Source: Antedon mediterranea
Taxonomy: Eukaryota > Echinodermata > Crinoidea > Comatulida > Antedonidae
Assembly: GCF_964355755.1 (NCBI RefSeq)
Contig: NC_092679.1
Span: forward strand, 23,932,432 to 23,996,431
DNA: 64,000 nucleotides
Direction: 5' to 3'
A model generated the notes under the pieces. It did not search any database and was not told the DNA's origin. It saw only the letters and a list, made by a program, of their open reading frames with translations. Below are positions 36,218 to 47,103 of the stretch, piece by piece; position 1 is the stretch's first letter; each line of letters opens with the position of its first letter. The translations under genes were made by a program, and so were the position numbers.

Positions 36218-37540
36218 TTAATCTTCAGACATGTAACATTCATCAGCTTGGTGTCTTTTATCGTCTCGTTTAATGAACATGGTAAAAAACACAGCGACTG
36301 CACACACACTAAATGTCATAATGTTAGCGACGTCGACCCCGTGAAGCTTATCAAGGGCGTCATATACATACACTGAGACGAAACCAGTTATTTCAACACA
36401 TAAAAGTATTAGCGACGCAGACAATGACTCCGACTCGGGATATGTCTGCTCTGCTGCAGTTTCAGCGCCAATTGTAAGAAAAGCGCGCGAAAAGTTGAAA
36501 TACAAACCAAAACTTATACAAGCCAACCAGATTTGTTCAAATTTTATAAATAACACAAAACATCCCAATGTCAGAAATATTAACAGGACAGTTACGCGTG
36601 TGGTCAATAAAAACTTTTTAGTTCTGTCTAGCACCCAACCAGCGAATACTGAACCGAAAACAACTGGAATCATTGTAGCCAAAACAACAGTACCAGTTAT
36701 GTAATCATTTTCAGGACAAATAGATAACATTAAATAATCTATTTTTATCATAATAAGTGCAGATAACCCTATGCCAATTCCACATGCAGAAGCGAGTAAA
36801 ACGAAGTTTGAATTCATCAGTATAGCTTTCAAAGATTTCCAAAAAGAGTCTTGTTTTCCACGAGTTGAGTTCTTTTTCTGATAACTGGGGGGTGATGGTG
36901 GTTTTGCTTCAAAAAAGAAACAAATGACTACAAAAATTATAGACATAAAGATGGCAGTTCCCAGAAAGTAATATTTCAGCTTTATTTCAGTTAGGTATTG
37001 TATATTTAGTAACTGATTCGGTAAGACGAAAGCTACTGCTATTCCAAAGTTGAATGCGGTGTATCCAAGGCCACTGGCTAAAGAAACTTCATTAGATCCA
37101 AACCAAGTACCGGCAAAAAGCGAAGAAATTCCAAAACAACATGTCTGTGCAATTCCACAAAACGTCTGACCCAGCATGCTTACGTAAACTGAATGATAAA
37201 CAATTCCAATATAACGAATCCATGATCCGACTAGATGAAAACCACCGCCTAGCACAGATATTGTTCTAATATCTCTTTTCTCTACTATATATAGAGCAGG
37301 AAATATAAAGAGTACATACGTAATGAAATAAATTGCACCGAACGTGTCAATTATGGCTGAAGGAGCGTCAAAGTACTTTTCAACTTCACTTGATATTGCT
37401 GCATACTGCACCCACATCATTCCATTGGACAATTGCAGGCACATAAATATCACTAACATTGCCCATCGTCTGGTATACAGTTTACACGGTGAGTCAATTA
37501 AAAACAGTTTTTCCCTTTCAATGTCATCCATAATGTTCAA
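36218..37540 (-). CDS. FLVCR/SLC49-like MFS transporter, copy B (intronless)
   Basis: A 440-residue single-exon paralogue of the gene at 24033-25346, alignable end to end with few gaps. The same signatures are present: YTRRWAMLVIF, WVQYAAISSEV, TWFGSNEVSLASGLGYTAFN and EQTYPESESLSASL. Relative to copy A it gains three residues overall (for example MIPVVFGSVFAGW against MIGFGSVFAGW). It is intact, so both copies are probably functional. Its start codon is 650 bp from the first ATG of NACHT-LRR B on the opposite strand, mirroring the A pair. Membrane transport of a small metabolite is expected from the family; the substrate is unknown. Confidence 0.85.
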   Translation of the reverse strand: MNIMDDIEREKLFLIDSPCKLYTRRWAMLVIFMCLQLSNGMMWVQYAAISSEVEKYFDAPSAIIDTFGAIYFITYVLFIFPALYIVEKRDIRTISVLGGGFHLVGSWIRYIGIVYHSVYVSMLGQTFCGIAQTCCFGISSLFAGTWFGSNEVSLASGLGYTAFNFGIAVAFVLPNQLLNIQYLTEIKLKYYFLGTAIFMSIIFVVICFFFEAKPPSPPSYQKKNSTRGKQDSFWKSLKAILMNSNFVLLASACGIGIGLSALIMIKIDYLMLSICPENDYITGTVVLATMIPVVFGSVFAGWVLDRTKKFLLTTRVTVLLIFLTLGCFVLFIKFEQIWLACISFGLYFNFSRAFLTIGAETAAEQTYPESESLSASLILLCVEITGFVSVYVYDALDKLHGVDVANIMTFSVCAVAVFFTMFIKRDDKRHQADECYMSED

Positions 37541-38190
37541 CTGTTAGTAGGCCTATATATATTTGATAGTGTAGTTTCAGTAGGCCCACTGGATCCACCC
37601 GATTAAGTAACAATAACCGCCCACATAATGGACTGTTCCCCATTACCATAATGGACTGGAAAATACATTGTTTGAATAATTGGTAGAATAGTGACGAATT
37701 GTTGACCAAGGTTGAATTGTGTAACTTAATTCTTTTGAAATTCTACTTGTAAATATCTTTGTTAACTACTTTTAGGAAGTCATTTTTGGGTAGCCCTAAA
37801 CGTTTTATTCTTACCTTATTTGAAAGTATATGTTTTTATAAAAGTGCTTGTAGAAATGATTTATATTTACAATTTTTCATTGAAAGTATTCCTACGCGTA
37901 TACATATTTTGTTTTAATTAAAATAATTTTAAGCGTAGGCGCGGCCCATGAGTGTTCACTTTATATTACGTTTCATCTACTTTTTAACGCCATTGTCATA
38001 CATTTTCTAGGCCCATTGCTCTCACTTAAGGCCAATTTACACGGAAATAAACATATATAATCTTATGTTATTCCTTCTGACCTTTCACACAATTAACGCG
38101 GAGCGCGCACGGATGGAGACTCTACAGTAGGTGGGACAAGCTACGCGGATTTCCGTTTGTCGCAACACGGTATACGATACAAAGGGCTTA
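37541..38190. promoter_or_regulatory. Short divergent spacer between transporter B and NACHT-LRR B
   Basis: Only 650 bp separate the outward-facing start codons, so this segment must contain both promoters or a shared bidirectional one. I see no clear core-promoter motif. Position and orientation are observed; promoter function is inferred. Confidence 0.45.
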
Positions 38191-41100
38191 ATGGCAACAT
38201 CTGAATCTAATCCCGAGTTCACCAACTTAAAGTCTGATCTCAGTAGATGTTTTGACGGTGAAAGGTTGGTTTGATTAAAGTTTATCCTATTCGAACACTT
38301 AAACATAGGGGACCTCGCACAACCAAATTATATTGGAAATGATTTTTTCAATAAACTACATGACACTGGTAAAATCAAACATGATATAGTGTTAACATTT
38401 TACTAGAGATCACCAAATTATGTGAATTAAAGGAAGCTGAAGATCTTGTACTCCAGTACATTACAGATAATAATGTTGATAATGCTGATGGAGAAAAGCT
38501 ATCAACGCATCGAAAACGGCTGTTCAAAGATTTGCAAAATGTTGGTCCAGACGCGTTGAAGAGGGTTATTGCTCACTATGATTTGGCAAGATATAGCTAC
38601 ACCAACATTTGGGATGTTGTGTTCAGATTGGAGACTAGCAAACGTTTATCAGATGAACCAGACAGGAAAGTATTTGACAATCTTCTTCAAGAAATTGTAC
38701 ATCATGGAAATCAACAACACAACAGCAGAAAAAGAAAAATACAAGAAGGTATATAAAAACCACTTTTTATTAAAATCGCACTTTTCTCATTTTATTAGTA
38801 AATTAACATATTACCCTAAATTGCCAGTTTTATCGTATGTGTTTAATCATAACACCTTCACAAAATGTTAATGGTTTATTTCTAGGAAGTAACGATAATG
38901 AAGATGATCCTTGTGAAGTATTGAGTTCCAAAAGCCGACCTGAAGGTATAGAGCAAAACAAAGATTAAAAAATATAATAATTATCAATTCACTAAATCAA
39001 TATAAACTGTAATTAGTCATTTTAGGTACTGACGCAAAATTATATAGTAGAACGTTTCCACTTTGCTGTGTCTGACTGTGTCTGTCTGTTATTATATAGT
39101 AGAACGTTTCCACTTTGCTGTGTCTGATTGTGTCTGTCTGTTATTATATAGTAGAACGTTTCCACTTTGCTGTGTCTGACTGTGTCTGTCTGTTATTATA
39201 TAGTAGAACGTTTCCACTTTGCTGTGTCTGACTGTGTCTGTCTGTTATTATATAGTAGAACGTTTCCACTTTGCTGTGTCTGACTGTGTCTGTCTGTTAT
39301 TATATAGTAGAACGTTTCCACTTTGCTGTGTCTGACTGTGTCTGTCTGTTATTATATAGTAGAACGTTTCCACTTTGCTGTGTCTGACTGTGTCTGTCTG
39401 TTGTTATATAGTAGAACGTTTCCACTTTGCTGTGTCTGACTGTGTCTGTCTGTTATTATATAGTAGAACGTTTCCACTTTGCTGTGTCTGACTGTTTCTG
39501 TCTGTTATTATATAGTAGAACGTTTCCACTTTGCTGTGTCTGACTGTGTCTGTCTGTTATTATATAGTAGAACGTTTCCACTTTGCTGTGTCTGATTGTG
39601 TCTGTCTGTTATTATATAGTAGAACGTTTCCACTTTGCTGTGTCTGACTGTGTCTGTCTGTTATTATATAGTAGAACGTTTCCACTTTGCTGTGTCTGAC
39701 TGTGTCTGTCTGTTATTATATAGTAGAACGTTTCCACTTTGCTGTGTCTGAGTGTGTCTGTCTGTTATTATATAGTAGAACGTTTCCACTTTGCTGTGTC
39801 TGACTGTGTCTGTCTGTTATTATATAGTAGAACGTTTCCACTTTGCTGTGTCTGACTGTGTCTGTCTGTTATTATATAGTAAAACGTTTCCACTTTGCTG
39901 TGTCTGACTGTGTCTGTCTGTTATTATATAGTAGAACGTTTCCACTTTGCTGTGTCTGATTGTGTCTGTCTGTTATTATATAGTAGAACGTTTCCACTTT
40001 GCTGTGTCTGACTGTGTCTGTCTGTTATTATATAGTAGAACGTTTCCACTTTGCTGTGTCTGACTGTGTCTGTCTGTTATTATATAGTAGAACGTTTCCA
40101 CTTTGCTGTGTCTGACTGTGTCTGTCTGTTATTATATAGTAGAACGTTTCCACTTTGCTGTGTCTGACTGTGTCTGTCTGTTATTATATAGTAGAACGTT
40201 TCCACTTTGCTGTGTCTGACTGTGTCTGTCTGTTATTATATAGTAGAACGTTTCCACTTTGCTGTGTCTGACTGTGTCTGTCTGTTATTATATAGTAGAA
40301 CGTTTCTACTTTGCTGTGTCTGATTGTGTCTGTCTGTTATTATATAGTAGAACGTTTCCACTTTGCTGTGTCTGACTGTGTCTGTCTGTTATTATATAGT
40401 AGAACGTTTCCACTTTGCTGTGTCTGATTGTGTCTGTCTGTTATTATATAGTAGAACGTTTCCACTTTGCTGTGTCTGACTGTGTCTGTCTGGTATTATA
40501 TAGTAGAACGTTTCCACTTTGCTGTGTCTGACTGTGTCTGTCTGTTATTATATAGTAGAACGTTTCCACTTTGCTGTGTCTGACTGTGTCTGTCTGTTAT
40601 TATATAGTAGAACGTTTCCACTTTGCTGTGTCTGACTGTGTCTGTCTGTTATTATATAGTAGAACGTTTCCACTTTGCTGTGTCTGACTGTGTCTGTCTG
40701 TTATTATATAGTAGAACGTTTCCACTTTGCTGTGTCTGACTGTTTCTGTCTGTTATTATATAGTAGAACGTTTCCACTTTGCTGTGTCTGTCTGTTATTA
40801 TATAGTAGAACGTTTCCACTTTGCTGTGTCTGACTGTGTCTGTCTGTTATTATATAGTAGAAAGTTTCCACTTTGCTGTGTCTGACTGTGTCTGTCTGTT
40901 TATCATAAGTTTAACTTTAACTATATGTCACTATTGACGGAATATTTGTTTTCTAAAGCAGATTAGATAAATAAATGTGTTGTTACCGTTTCATAGTTAA
41001 TAACATACGTAACTATCAAAAACGGTTTATCTACAGTAGTTTTAATAAAAGAGTTAGTTACATCCGAGATGTAGGGTTGTCCTAAAGAGGGTAATTGTCC

Positions 41101-44100
41101 AAAGCTTTCCTATATAATGTAGTTGTCTAACAATTGTGTGTGTATTTTTTTATTTTGTTTTTATCGTTTTTCCCTCTAATAGAAAAGGTTGAAGTCTATC
41201 TACTTGATAAACAACAGACGGTCCTGCAATATGCCAAGTGTTTTACACCAGCAATATTGAATCCGAGATACCAAGTTGACATTTCTGAACTGTTCACAGA
41301 TTTGGAGCTTCTCAAACATAGTAAACGAACGAGTATAAGTCAGCCAACAACAATAAAAGATGTTTTATCTTTTATCAAATCCAAACCTGCATGTAGAGTC
41401 CTTGTAGATGGTGAAGGTGGTATAGGTAAAACGACACTATTAAGGTACATATCATACAATGCAGCTACAGATGAATCAGTTGATGTATTTAAAGGTAAAA
41501 TTGTTTTCTTGTTGAATGTACGAGATTTAGAAGAAGGGAAGGGAATCCTTAATCTTATTGTAAAACAACTCGACATGGAAGAATTTGATTTGAAAACAGA
41601 GCTTGGGGATGATTCCAAAATAATCAAAAAATTCATATTAAACCATGATGACAAAATTGTGTTGTTGTTGGATGGACTAGATGAATTAAGATTTAAAAGT
41701 AACACTTTGATTGAGCTTTTCAGAAAAGAAAAGTTAAAGAATAGCACTGTGATACTCACATCGCGTTCAGAAAACATAAATGAATTCATAAATTCATGTG
41801 ATGTGTATGTAAGAGTTAAAGGTTTTGGCAACGACAGCATTGAAAATTATATTTCTAAACATTTTGAACATTTTGAAACACCCGCCTTGGGAGAATCACT
41901 TAAACAAGAACTTTTGCATCAAAATTATCACAAAGAAATACATTCAATGTGCAAAAACCCAATGTTACTTCTTTCGATTTGTTTTATGTGGGAAGACAAA
42001 CAAAATCTTCCGGAGGATGAATCCGATCTTTTTAAAGAACTTTTTCGAAGTATTTTAAATCAGTTCATTGCAAAACAGCCGCAACAACAGAACAATCTTC
42101 TTTCTAAATTTGATGCCGCTCCAGTGGAATATGTGAATCCAATGATTTGTTTAGGAGAATGCATGTATCATAGTTTAAAAATTAATCAACTTTCAATAAA
42201 CAAACAAAAAATGATAGGTGACAAAAACATGGTTGATATGGCATTGAAACTCGGGTTTGTTTATGAAGATGCACTGGTTTAAAAAACCAGCTTTGAAAAG
42301 ATGTACATGGCTCCACATAAGTTGATAGTAGAGTCATTGGTAGGATTTTATTTGTGCAAACTATGTGAAAGTGAAGGTATAACGGATAAATGTAGACTAA
42401 ATGTCAACGAATTACTTACACCGTTAAATGACAAAGACTGGAAGGAAATTCGAGAAAGTGCCCATTTCGAAATGGTAAGAGAGTTTGCATTTGGGTTCCT
42501 TGGGGCTAATGCTGGTAAATTCCTAAAGCATTGGATAACAAATGATTTATCAACATATCGATCTATGAGTAGTTACTGAGGATTTGTTAAACAACACCAT
42601 ATTGATACTGTTGAACATGACTTGATTAATCATATGTCCAATACAACTTTATAAATAAAACAACATTTGAATGATATATCTAATTCATTAAGAATGTTTA
42701 TTCAGCATGTTAGACGAGATGACAACATTAAAGGACATTTTATAGTTCTTTTAAGGCAACTTCATAACATATCTTACTCTAGTGAATGTTTGCGCAGTTT
42801 TTATAATACAATATCACCCGGTAGTAAAGGAAAGGTTATTGCACACATGTTATGTATTTCAACTTGGTATGATCCCGACAAGTTTGAATGGAGTGACGAG
42901 ATAAATGGTCTAGATATGTATGATTGCAATCTATCAGGTGGCGCAATGAACGATATGACTAAAGAATGTTCTAATAGAGGAGTTACTTTGGTACTTGACA
43001 TGAATATCAGTGATAATAATTTTAGTGGTATTGATGGTTATTCACTGGGTTCTTTTTTGTTATTGATTGACAATGAAGATAGACATGCAGACATTGATAT
43101 GCATAATTGTAATCTATCAGGGATAGTAATGAATTGTATGATTACAGAACTTTCAGATAAAGGATGTAGCTACTTGTCATTAGGTAGTCTTGATATCAGT
43201 TGTAATAACCTCAGTGACATTGATGGTACTTTATTGGGTTATTTGTTTTCTATGATTCAACAAACGTATTGTGGAAAGGAGTTTAAACTTGACATGTATA
43301 ATTGTAATCTATCAGGTTGTGTCATGAATGCTGTGATCAAAGAACTTTCTAATAAAGGTCTTGTCTTGGCATTCTGTGGCATTAATTTTAGTGATAATAA
43401 TTTTAGTGACATTGATGGTACTTTACTGGGTTCTTTATTGTGGCTTTTTACAAATAATTCGGATGGTGAATGGTTTCTTTCATTGAACATGCATCGCTGT
43501 AAACTATCAGGTGACATAATGAATGCTATGATAAGAGAGTGTTCTGAGATAGGGATATTAACTGCCCTCAATATCAGTGGTAATTTTCTAAGTGACATTG
43601 ATGGTACTTTACTGGGTTATTTTATGTTGAACATTATTATGGCATCACATGAATGGTGGCGTTCAATTGACATGCATGATTGTAATTTGTCTGGGTGTGT
43701 GATAAATGCTATGATGGTAGAGTTTTATGATAGAGGAGTCAACTTAAGATCCGATTTGTGGCACCTAGAGAACCTCGATATCAGTTCTAATTATCTCAGT
43801 GATATCGATGGTACTTTACTAGCTTCTTTCTTAAGCTTATTGGATCTGCATAATCTTGACATGCACAGTTGCAATCTATCAGGTGGTATAATAAATGCTT
43901 TGATTACAGAGTGTTTAAATAGACAGGTAAAGTTGGAATTACATTACCTCGACATCAGTGGTAGTAATCTCAGTGATATTAATGGTACTTTACTTGGTTC
44001 TTTATTAATTATGTTTCCTATGATGCATTCACTTGACATGCATAAATGCAATTTATCAGGTGGTGTTATAAATGCTATGACCACAGAATGTTTGGATAGT

Positions 44101-44652
44101 GAAGTAAAGTTGGACATACGTAGCCTCAATATCAGTGGCAATAACCTCAGTGAAATTGATGGGACTCTACTTGGTTCTTTGTTGAGTATGTTCCCTACAC
44201 TTGACATGCGTGATTGCAATCTATCAGGTGGTATAATAAATGCAATGATCAGAAAGTGTTCTAATATAGATGTTGGGTTGGGATTATGTAACCTCCATAT
44301 CAGTGGAAATAATCTCAGTGAGATTGATGGTACTTCACTGGGTTCTATAATCAGTTTATGTGATCATCTGATTAAACTTGACATGCATGATTGTAATTTA
44401 TCAGGTGGTGTTATAAATGCTATGACCACAGAGTGTTTGAATAGTGAAGTAAAGTTGGGAATACGTAACCTCAATATCAGTGGCAATAACCTCAGTGACA
44501 TTGATGGTACATTACTGGGTTCTTTATTAAGCTTATGCGTTCAGCTGCGTGAACTTGACGTGCACAGTTGCAATCTATCAGATGGTATAATGAATGCTAT
44601 GATCACAGAGTGTTCGAATAAAGAAGTAGGCCTACATTTGGTTATAACGTAA
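38191..44652 (+). pseudogene. NACHT-LRR receptor B, probable pseudogene with three in-frame stops
   Basis: Exons: 38191-38257 (MATSESNPEF...), 38407-38748 (helical N-terminal domain), 38886-38945 (linker) and 41183-44652 (NACHT plus LRR). All joints are phase 1 and the total is exactly 1313 codons including the last stop. The N-terminal domain (LKSDLSRCFDEITKLCELKE... IAHYDLARYSYTNIWDVVF) looks death-fold-like but I cannot assign CARD, DED or Death. The NACHT has Walker A GEGGIGKTT, Walker B IVLLLDGLDELR and sensor TSRSENINEF. In-frame stops lie at 42280-42282 (TAA), 42577-42579 (TGA) and 42652-42654 (TAA), with no frameshift between them and clear homology to copy A across each. About nine double LRRs follow. 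At 44629-44650 a net 7-bp difference from the neighbouring repeat unit breaks the frame and ends the protein. It could alternatively be a population-specific null allele or contain assembly errors. Confidence 0.8.
39038..40900. repeat. 52-bp minisatellite, about 36 copies
   Basis: The unit contains TTATTATATAGTAGAACGTT, TCCACTTTGCTGTGTCTGAC and TGTGTCTGTCTG. Copies differ by isolated substitutions (for example ACTG/ATTG, CTGTTTCTG), and one copy near 40770-40797 is 12 bp short. The array fills most of the intron between the linker exon and the NACHT exon of NACHT-LRR B and is absent from the corresponding intron of copy A. There are no spacers, so it is not a CRISPR. Confidence 0.95.
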
Positions 44653-47103
44653 CCTCAATATCAGTGGCAATGGCTTCACTGACATTGAAATGACGGTGAA
44701 ATCTTCACTTTTAAGTAAGAGTGCCAGTTTACAAATTATGTAATCTGATACTCTTAACATACATAATTGTAGTAGTGTACTGTATATTAACCTTGTTACT
44801 GTTCACATCCCTGACATCTTCCCCGCCCTCAACATCCTGTGCATCTGATCTTTAAATAAGACAAAATACAACATTCTCCATCAACCATTTATGTTGCAGT
44901 ATAAGTAAGTCTATGATATTCACATTGATTAGAAGTAACATTGCTGTGTTTTTTTATTGTATATTTTTAATCTGAAATCTTCTATTTGTTTATACTGTAA
45001 TTAGATAAGATTGTAATTAGTGTTTTTTCATAATAATTAAATTTATGTATTTTAATATCGTATGAAGGAATTACTGACCCATAAATCGTAGTGGCCTAGG
45101 TCGCTTTTGTTTTTCCTGACGTTTTTATTGTTGTTTTTTGTCAAATAAATAAATGAAATGAAATAAATTGGTATTTATTAATTAGTATACAAAGATAGTT
45201 ACAACTATTCATTTTTTAACATTTTTTCTTTACTGTCTAACATTTACAAAACAAAATCGATGCATTGACATTTATTTAGTTTATGTACGTTTTTAAAAAG
45301 ACAATTTTGCGATGAACTTTTCATTTAAAGTAAATTATACGCCACGTGCAGCCGCAAATCAAAATTAATATAAACAAAATATAATAGTATAAGCAGGTAT
45401 TTTAATTACCTTCACATATGTATTTATTCTATCTTTATACGAAATGACACTTTCAGTTCTAAAGCATTGATTTCCAAAGTGGTTCAGTAGAGAAACATTA
45501 ACAATATAATAAAAATAATTCAAAGACAACTAACAATGTAATTTACATTAGTACACACACATTTACAAAAAGGTAAACTATCTACACTATACAGTATATA
45601 AACAAGGCCAACATCCATAAGTTGCGTGCTAAAATGCATAGTGATACCGGACCGACAGACAGACCGACAGACCGACCGACCGACCGACCGACATAGTGAA
45701 CTATAGAGTCGCGTCCACGTGACTAAAAACATGGCAGGAATTCAAGGTAAAAGATACTTAATCAGTAATATTTTGGATTGATTTTTTAAAAGCTGAATAA
45801 ATACCAATAATTTGGTTGATCAATAGCCAAAAGTTCGTTTACCTTGTGTAATTTTCCATGATGGTTCAAAAAGTGTATTATTACTCTGACTACCACATGA
45901 TGAAGAGAATAAGAATGATATTTTAAGGTTTAATTTTCAAGTAAAACGAAAACTGCTGTAGAACGATTTAAAGAAATGTTTGTATAAAGTAACTTGACTC
46001 CTCGGCTACGTCATTTATTTATTTATTTTTATTTATTTATTTAACAGCATATTTATACAAGATAATACACAATCAAGTAGAAATAAACTTGCTTTGCATT
46101 GTAGTCCTTTCGACAAAAACGGATACAAATTTAAATCTTATACAATTACAATTAATAATAATAGCAACAAAAAATATAAACTGGAAGTTAAATGTTATGA
46201 AAAGAATGAGATCTGTATCTAGCTTTAAAGGACATAATCGTGGGTGAGTGTTTTATATCTGCTGGCAAGTCATTCCATTTTTTCGCCTGCAACTTTAAAA
46301 GACGAATCCATTTTGCTACGGGTATAATGAGGTATAACAACATTTAAGTTGTCTACTCCACGCGTTGAATTGGTGTGTACATTCCCAATTAGTTCAATTT
46401 CATTTGTCAATCTGGTTGGCGCAAAATGTGTTCACTTAAGGAAATAAATAACATCAGAAAGGGCTTTAGTTTGGCTTTCACCCCTGAAGAGAATGTCCAG
46501 AAGCGATAAAAATGAAAAGCTATCTATTCACTATCACATGGTATGGAACCAATCATTAAATGTTGAAATAAAAAAAAAAAACATTTTGTTGACGCAGCAT
46601 TTGCAAATTGCCCTTAACAAATACAGTAAATAGATGGCCTAATTTTCAAGTAAAACGAAAACTGCTGTAAAACGATTTATAGAAATGCTATATACAAACG
46701 GAGTTTTGTAGAAAGACTTTTGGACTAAGTCATAAAAACATGTGTTCACTTAAGGAAATCGAAAATTACATCAGGAGGTTTATTTTAGCTTTACTCCTGA
46801 GGAGAATGTCCAGAAGCGATAAAAATGAAAACAAGGCTGCGCCTAAACCAATGGTAAACCAGGGAAGTGTGCAATTAGAAATGTTGAAGTGTACGTACTT
46901 AAGTGTTAAGGAATCGATCGAACAGAAACTTTTGCTTCAGAAAATTGAGGGCGCAAATCTCAGTGAATTTGTACACATGCGCACTACTGTATTTGATCTG
47001 GAGCAGCGATCTCTCTACGTGATGAATACCACCAACTTGTCCTGTGTATTATTATTGTCAAAAAGCTATAAATATGTTAAATTCTTTAGCAAAACCTATA
47101 GAA
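44653..47103. other. Intergenic: decayed LRR tail, repeats, LINE 3' end
   Basis: At 44653-44740 further LRR sequence is readable in a shifted frame (NISGNGFTDIE). At about 45640-45725 there is an inverted copy of the GGTC-repeat element. Two blocks are duplicated: about 45937-45985 with 46641-46690, and about 46427-46527 with 46739-46832, the second pair about 90% alike by eye. Between the first members lies a minus-strand LINE 3' end. No gene start is certain before 47104. Confidence 0.55.
46012..46430 (-). pseudogene. LINE 3' end with TTTA-type tail
   Basis: Read on minus, it encodes VHTNSTRGVDNLNVVIPHYT and then, after a frame change, NDLPADIKHSPTIMSFKARY. This matches the 'NTR...VP...R......WN.LP..I....S...FK' C-terminus common to many CR1/RTE-like LINEs. 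It is followed by 3' UTR and an AAATAAATAAAT tail (plus-strand 46012-46043). One frameshift and 5' truncation make it dead. Confidence 0.7.

Noticed and set aside
39038-40900. CRISPR-like regular array (also 58827-59782)
   Set aside because: Units abut with no unique spacers, and the context is animal introns; they are minisatellites.
42280-42654. Stop codon recoding such as selenocysteine or programmed readthrough in NACHT-LRR B
   Set aside because: Two of three stops are TAA, none has a recognisable readthrough context, and copy A has ordinary codons there; loss of function is simpler.
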